A stretch of 64,000 nucleotides of DNA from Nocardia flavorosea (lineage in GTDB: Bacteria; Actinomycetota; Actinomycetes; Mycobacteriales; Mycobacteriaceae): assembly GCF_015477805.1 (NCBI RefSeq), contig NZ_JADLQL010000003.1, positions 372,001 to 436,000 of the forward strand, read 5' to 3'. Under the pieces are notes generated by a model that saw nothing but the letters and a program-made list of their open reading frames with translations, was not told the DNA's origin and did no database searches. The translations under genes and the position numbers were made by a program. Of the stretch, positions 60,421 through 64,000 are shown one piece after another. The first letter of the stretch is position 1; every line of letters starts with the position of its first letter.

Positions 60421-61872
60421 ATGCAAGCCGGTACCACCACGACCATCGGGCCCCCTGCCGGTCCGTTACTCCGCACCACCGGAGGTCCGGCCGCGGGCAC
60501 CGGTGCGGAGGGCGGCGACCGGACGGCGCAGTCGCGACCCCGGAGCCTCGAAGGTCCGTGCCGACGAGCCGATGCCCCCGCGATTTCGCTGGTGGAGTTC
60601 CCGCAGGCCGATACGAGTTCGGCGGCGCCGCTGTCCCGCGGCGCGGACGGCATCCTGCGGTACGGCAATCTCAGTCCGGCCCTGACCGAACTGCTCGATC
60701 TGCAGGTCCACGCGTTCGCGAACCGGGAGGCGGTGGTGGAGGTCGGCGGCGGCCGCCTCACCTACCGGGAACTCTGGCATTCCGCCTCCCGGGTGGCCGG
60801 CGGTTTGCAGGAACACGGAATCGGCTACGGCGATCGGGTCGCGGTGCATATGCCGCCGGGGGTGCGCTGGGTGCAGGCGTTCCTGGGCGCCCTGCTCAGC
60901 GGTGCGGTGCCGGTCCTGGTGCATCACGGTTTGCCGAGCAGGGCGGCCGAACAGGTCATCGCCGACAGCGATGCCGATTTCGTACTGGGCTCGAGGCAGC
61001 GCGGCTGCGGGGCGACCCGCGGTGACGGGCCGTGGTCGCCCGAACTGCCCGACGGTGCGGCATTCATAGACGACGGTGCGGCACTCAACGATCTGGCGCT
61101 GCTCTGCTATACCGACGGGGCCGGCGCGAACGAGCTGCCGACCGGGGTCGAACTCACCAACGAGAATCTGCTGTCGGCGATCAGGTCGATGGTGGCGGCA
61201 CTCGATCTGCCCACCGACGGCATGCGCAACTTGGTACTCCAGCCGCTGGCGCACGCGGGCGGCTGTGTAGACCAGCTGCTGCCGACTTTCGCGGTCGGTG
61301 GGACGGTGGTGCTGGCACAGGGGGCCGGGGGAGTCGCCCGGGCAATCGCCGGCGAAGGCGTCGACACGGTGGCCGCGAACACCCGTATCCTGGCCGGTCT
61401 GCTCCCGGAACTCGCGGCGGGCCGGGCCGGTGGGCTACCGACCGAGCGGGTGATCCGGATCAGCAGGTCGGATCAGCGGGCCGGTACCGCCGACGGCGAC
61501 GCCGCCGAAGCCGCCGGCGCCGGACCGGACTTCGCGGCCCAGCTGTGCCGAGTTTTCCCGTCCGCCCGGCAGTGGTCGGTCTGGGGTGCCACCGAAACCA
61601 GCGGTATCGGCCTCGCGCTCGGTCCCACCGCCGGTCCCGTCGGCGGTGTCGACGGGACCTTGCTGGGGTTTCCGTTCGGCGGCACCGAGCTGGCGCTGTG
61701 CGGTCCGCGGGCCGCCTCCGGCCACGGTGAGCTGCTGTGTCGCGGACCCAACGTGTCCCGGCGGTATTGGAAAGACCCGCAGCGCACCGCCGACCGGTTC
61801 ACCGGCACCTGGTTCCATACGGGCGATCAGGTGAGCATCGGCCGTGACGGACTGGTCCGTCGCAGTGCCTGA
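60421..61872 (+). CDS. ANL-superfamily protein with lost catalytic motifs
   Basis: Encodes 483 aa of the AMP-binding (acyl-CoA ligase) fold after a 60-residue low-complexity leader. RLTYRELWHSASRVAGGLQ, GDRVAVHMPPGVRWVQAFLG and WGATETSG (388-395) are clear family signatures. The ATP P-loop, normally TSGTTGxPKG, reads TDGAGANELPTG (231-242): the Thr-Thr-Gly core and the Lys are gone. The protein stops at FHTGDQVSIGRDGLVRRSA, so the C-terminal domain with the catalytic Lys is missing. It is probably not an active ligase; it may bind acyl-AMP-like ligands or be decaying. GGAGG precedes the ATG, and a CRP-like site lies upstream. Confidence 0.85.
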   Translation: MQAGTTTTIGPPAGPLLRTTGGPAAGTGAEGGDRTAQSRPRSLEGPCRRADAPAISLVEFPQADTSSAAPLSRGADGILRYGNLSPALTELLDLQVHAFANREAVVEVGGGRLTYRELWHSASRVAGGLQEHGIGYGDRVAVHMPPGVRWVQAFLGALLSGAVPVLVHHGLPSRAAEQVIADSDADFVLGSRQRGCGATRGDGPWSPELPDGAAFIDDGAALNDLALLCYTDGAGANELPTGVELTNENLLSAIRSMVAALDLPTDGMRNLVLQPLAHAGGCVDQLLPTFAVGGTVVLAQGAGGVARAIAGEGVDTVAANTRILAGLLPELAAGRAGGLPTERVIRISRSDQRAGTADGDAAEAAGAGPDFAAQLCRVFPSARQWSVWGATETSGIGLALGPTAGPVGGVDGTLLGFPFGGTELALCGPRAASGHGELLCRGPNVSRRYWKDPQRTADRFTGTWFHTGDQVSIGRDGLVRRSA

Positions 61873-61897
61873 ATCCGGATATCCGGCCCGACCAGGC

Positions 61898-62656
61898 TCA
61901 GGCGACCAGCCGGTCGCGTAGCCGATCGCGCAGGTCCGTGGTGAATCCCACCGCCCGCAGGTAGGAGTCGAAATCTCCGTGCAATTCCGTACTGGCCTCC
62001 AGGCCGGCGCGCAGGTATTCCTCGCGTACCTCGAGCACCGCCTGGGGCAGGTCGGCGCCGAACTCGTCCTTCAGCGAGGACCGCAGTTCCGCGACGGCGT
62101 GGTTGCTGAGCAGGTAATCGGTGAGGATATCGCTGTCCGCAACGCCCACCGCCCGCAGCAGAGTGGCCACGGACCATCCGGTGCGATCCTTACCGGCCGC
62201 GCAGTGCACGAGTACGGCACCGCGATCGGCGACGATCGCTTCGGCGAGGGCCATGATGGCGGCATGCGCCTCCGGGCCGGCCGGAAACCCCCGGTACACG
62301 TCCATCATGTAGGCCAATGCCGCGCCGGGTGCGTCCTCGCGGCCGGCTGCCGCCTCGTGTGGCGGGGCGGTGGCCGTTTCCGCATGGAACGGGGTGATCC
62401 GTAGCTGGATCTCCGGCGGGAGGTGATCGGCGCCGACGCGCTCGATCTCCCGGTATCCGCGCAGATCGTGGACTGCGCCGACGCCGAGTTCCCGCAGGGT
62501 TGTATGGCCGGTGTCGTCGAGGCGGCTGAGCTGGGCCGACCGGAGCAGGACGCCCGGCCGGATGGTCCCGCCGCCGTCGACGGGCAAGCCGCCGAGGTCC
62601 CGGAAATTGAAGGTGCCGCTGATCCGTAGATGGTCGGCGAGAGGAGAGCTGGTCAC
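61898..62656 (-). CDS. Tyrosine/lipid phosphatase (PtpB family)
   Basis: Encodes 252 aa. NFRDLGGLP (17-25) near the start and the P-loop HCAAGKDRTG (151-160, Cys152, Arg158) are the marks of the MptpB-type phosphatases. These act on phosphotyrosine, phosphoserine and phosphoinositides; M. tuberculosis PtpB is secreted into host cells. No signal peptide is visible here, as in PtpB. Its 3' end is 25 bases from the convergent adenylating-protein gene. Confidence 0.92.
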   Translation of the reverse strand: MTSSPLADHLRISGTFNFRDLGGLPVDGGGTIRPGVLLRSAQLSRLDDTGHTTLRELGVGAVHDLRGYREIERVGADHLPPEIQLRITPFHAETATAPPHEAAAGREDAPGAALAYMMDVYRGFPAGPEAHAAIMALAEAIVADRGAVLVHCAAGKDRTGWSVATLLRAVGVADSDILTDYLLSNHAVAELRSSLKDEFGADLPQAVLEVREEYLRAGLEASTELHGDFDSYLRAVGFTTDLRDRLRDRLVA

Positions 62657-63022
62657 CGAATCAGGCTAACCGGCCGCACGGAGAGGGGAGCAGTGTGTGA
62701 TCAAGCACAGCGATCGGGGAACTCCGATGCTTCGTCGTAGACTGGCCGGTGGCCTGTGCCCGGAGGGCGGCGGGCCGATGGCGGTGCCCGGGCGCCCCGG
62801 GTACCGGTTGTGAAAAGCCGCGGTTGCGGTGGGGTCACAAAACAGGCTTCGGGTATGGGTTTCCCCGTGTAGCTGTTCTCAAACCCCGAAAACGTTTCTA
62901 ATATCGAGTTGACGGATTGGTTGGGCGATAACTTCCCGACCTTGTGCCCGCCGATCCGACCGGCCTCTTCGGCGCCGGGTTTCGGTGCCGAAGTGTGCGA
63001 TGTGTTTGCGAGGGAGCTTGCG

Positions 63023-63502
63023 TTGGGCGTACGTGGAGAAATAGCGGAGGGTCGGATGCGATCGGCCGTGCGTGAAGCGGTCGAAAACGCCGACGCGGTG
63101 CTGGATATCACCGGGTTACGGGCGTTACGGGTGTTACTGCATGCCGGTTTCAGCGCGTACTGGCCGCTGGTGAAGTCCCGGCCGGTTCAGCAGCTCCACG
63201 CGTACGAGAAGACGGTGCAGACGCTGTGCCGGCACTGGGATTCGCGCGCCGACTACGTCCCCGACCCGGTGATATCGGAGCGGCAGCGGGTGCAGCAGCA
63301 GCACGTCGTGGAATGGCTCGAACTGTGTGCGCAGCGCTCCGGCGCCCGGTGGATCGAACCGGTGGATTCGGTGGCCGGGTACGTGATCACCGTGGTTCAA
63401 GGCTCGGTACTGCGCTGGCTGGCCGATTGCGATGACGAGGCGATTCTGGTGGCGTTCGACGACCTGGTGTCGAATCTGGTCACCCGCGCTGTCGATGCCT
63501 GA
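63023..63502 (+). CDS. TetR-like ligand-domain protein lacking the HTH
   Basis: From TTG 63023 (GAGGGAG six bases upstream) the frame encodes 159 aa; ATG 63056 with GGAGGG is also possible, and the frame stays open to 62909. ITGLRALRVLLHAGFSAYWPL, ERQRVQQQHVVEWLELCAQR and DDEAILVAFDDLVSNLVTRA resemble the C-terminal helices of TetR regulators. The usual 45-residue N-terminal HTH is absent, and no HTH was found in other frames upstream to 62700. Either a truncated gene or a dimer-forming protein without DNA binding. The TetR assignment itself is by pattern and is moderate. Confidence 0.55.
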   Translation: MGVRGEIAEGRMRSAVREAVENADAVLDITGLRALRVLLHAGFSAYWPLVKSRPVQQLHAYEKTVQTLCRHWDSRADYVPDPVISERQRVQQQHVVEWLELCAQRSGARWIEPVDSVAGYVITVVQGSVLRWLADCDDEAILVAFDDLVSNLVTRAVDA

Positions 63503-63549
63503 TCTCGAAAAGCTGGACGTATGACCAGTCCGGTGGTTGAGTAGGCGGG

Positions 63550-64000
63550 GTGAGCACGACCTCGCCGATTGCCCACCTGCACGCGGCCACCGCGGACCTC
63601 GATCCGCCGCTGGCCGCCGTGGACCTGACCGTATTGCGCGCAAACGCCGCCGACCTGGTCCGCCGGGCCGGCGGCCGCCCGCTGCGGGTGGCCGGCAAAT
63701 CGGTGCGCTGCCGAGCTGTTCTCGCGGAGGTACTGGGCCCGGAACTGACCGCGGCCGGCGGTTTCGCCGGGATCATGTCGTACTCGCTGGCCGAAGCGCT
63801 GTGGCTGGTCCGCTGCGGTGCCCGCGATGTTCTGCTCGGCTACCCCACTGCCGATCGCGCCGCGCTCGCCGAACTCGCCGGTGACGAACGCGCGCTGGCG
63901 GCAATCACCCTGATGGTCGACGACACCGCCCAGCTCGACCTGATCCGCGCCGCGATGGGAAGCAACCGCGTGGCACCGCGCATCTGCCTGGATGTCGACG
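63550..64000 (+). CDS. Amino acid deaminase/aldolase, alanine-racemase fold (partial)
   Basis: The frame begins at GTG 63550 with GGCGGG-type weak ribosome binding sequence and runs off the right edge, giving 150 residues. LRANAADLVRRAGGRPLRVAGKSVRCRAVL carries the PLP lysine in VAGKSVR (read in two parts: LRANAADLVRRAGG, RPLRVAGKSVR). The rest (GFAGIMSYSLAEALWLVRCG, DVLLGYPTADRAALAELAGD) is the N-terminal barrel of D-threonine aldolase/D-serine dehydratase-like enzymes. Substrate is unknown because the C-terminal domain is outside the window. Confidence 0.85.
   Translation, partial: MSTTSPIAHLHAATADLDPPLAAVDLTVLRANAADLVRRAGGRPLRVAGKSVRCRAVLAEVLGPELTAAGGFAGIMSYSLAEALWLVRCGARDVLLGYPTADRAALAELAGDERALAAITLMVDDTAQLDLIRAAMGSNRVAPRICLDVD

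Noticed and set aside
62790..62850. Long-range TTGTGA...TCACAA inverted repeat as a CRP site
   Set aside because: The half-sites are 20 or more bases apart, far from the six-base spacing of CRP; probably chance.
62909..63022. N-terminal extension of the TetR-like protein from TTG 62909
   Set aside because: The added residues have no HTH character and no ribosome binding site precedes the TTG.

Overview
The window looks like chromosome from a mycolic-acid actinobacterium, most likely Nocardia or a close relative. It is very GC-rich, uses many GTG starts, and its gene content and order track the Mycobacterium tuberculosis segment from about Rv1209 to Rv1250: a sigE start, O-methyltransferase, RaaS-type TetR, ABC pair, glgC/glgA, DUF3117, tag, mrp, MgtE-like protein, corA, lpqZ, an MFS pump and kgd. 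Comparisons with M. tuberculosis are from memory; the calls rest on protein motifs read here. No rRNA, tRNA, transposase, integrase or prophage gene was seen.

Layout. 0-5.5 kb: the 5' end of a probable sigE on the minus strand, then an O-methyltransferase, a TetR repressor with an operator over its own start, and an ABC drug exporter. 5.6-10.7 kb: divergent glgC/glgA for glycogen and alpha-glucan synthesis, a broken truncated-hemoglobin gene, and a minus-strand run (DivIVA-domain protein, tag, DUF3117, rRNA methyltransferase). A 537-bp GC-rich repetitive gap separates this from 11.2-21.4 kb: mrp, two tandem lytic transglycosylases, a soluble MgtE/CBS protein coupled to a DUF1003 protein, a CitE-like lyase, a stress-type membrane protein, a SUFU-domain protein, corA and a PHP phosphoesterase. 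21.4-26.3 kb: a malic enzyme with an isolated CRISPR-repeat-like element upstream and three hairpins downstream, lpqZ, and an MFS pump.

26.3-32.3 kb is a lipid-modification cluster (acyl-CoA synthetase, esterase, SDR, Baeyer-Villiger-type monooxygenase) with a divergent TetR and two operator-like repeats; its content recalls the mycobacterial mymA operon. 32.3-37.5 kb holds an esterase coupled to a two-protein ABC transporter resembling siderophore systems, next to an internally deleted serine hydrolase. 37.7-43.7 kb is regulatory: a NarL-type two-component pair, a hydrolase-MerR operon with a MerR-like operator, a PucR-type regulator and a TetR. 43.9-51.0 kb: an ABC1 kinase, an F420-type oxidoreductase, a Uma2 nuclease with a 53-codon follower, and kgd. 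51.1-57.7 kb: a fused double ABC exporter and an EcsC/ABC three-gene operon. 57.7-64 kb: a repeat-bearing gap, a glutathionyl-hydroquinone-reductase-like protein, a crotonase, an adenylate-forming protein with lost catalytic motifs, a PtpB-like phosphatase, a TetR-like protein without its DNA-binding domain, and the start of a PLP-dependent amino acid deaminase/aldolase.

Most genes are ordinary core or envelope metabolism. The unusual material is in decayed genes (hemoglobin, serine hydrolase, adenylating enzyme, HTH-less TetR), the isolated CRISPR-like repeat, repeat-rich gaps and several clear palindromic operators. I did not find a convincing wholly new multigene system. The best candidates for unexplored biology are the EcsC/degenerate-ATPase operon and the Uma2 plus small-ORF pair.
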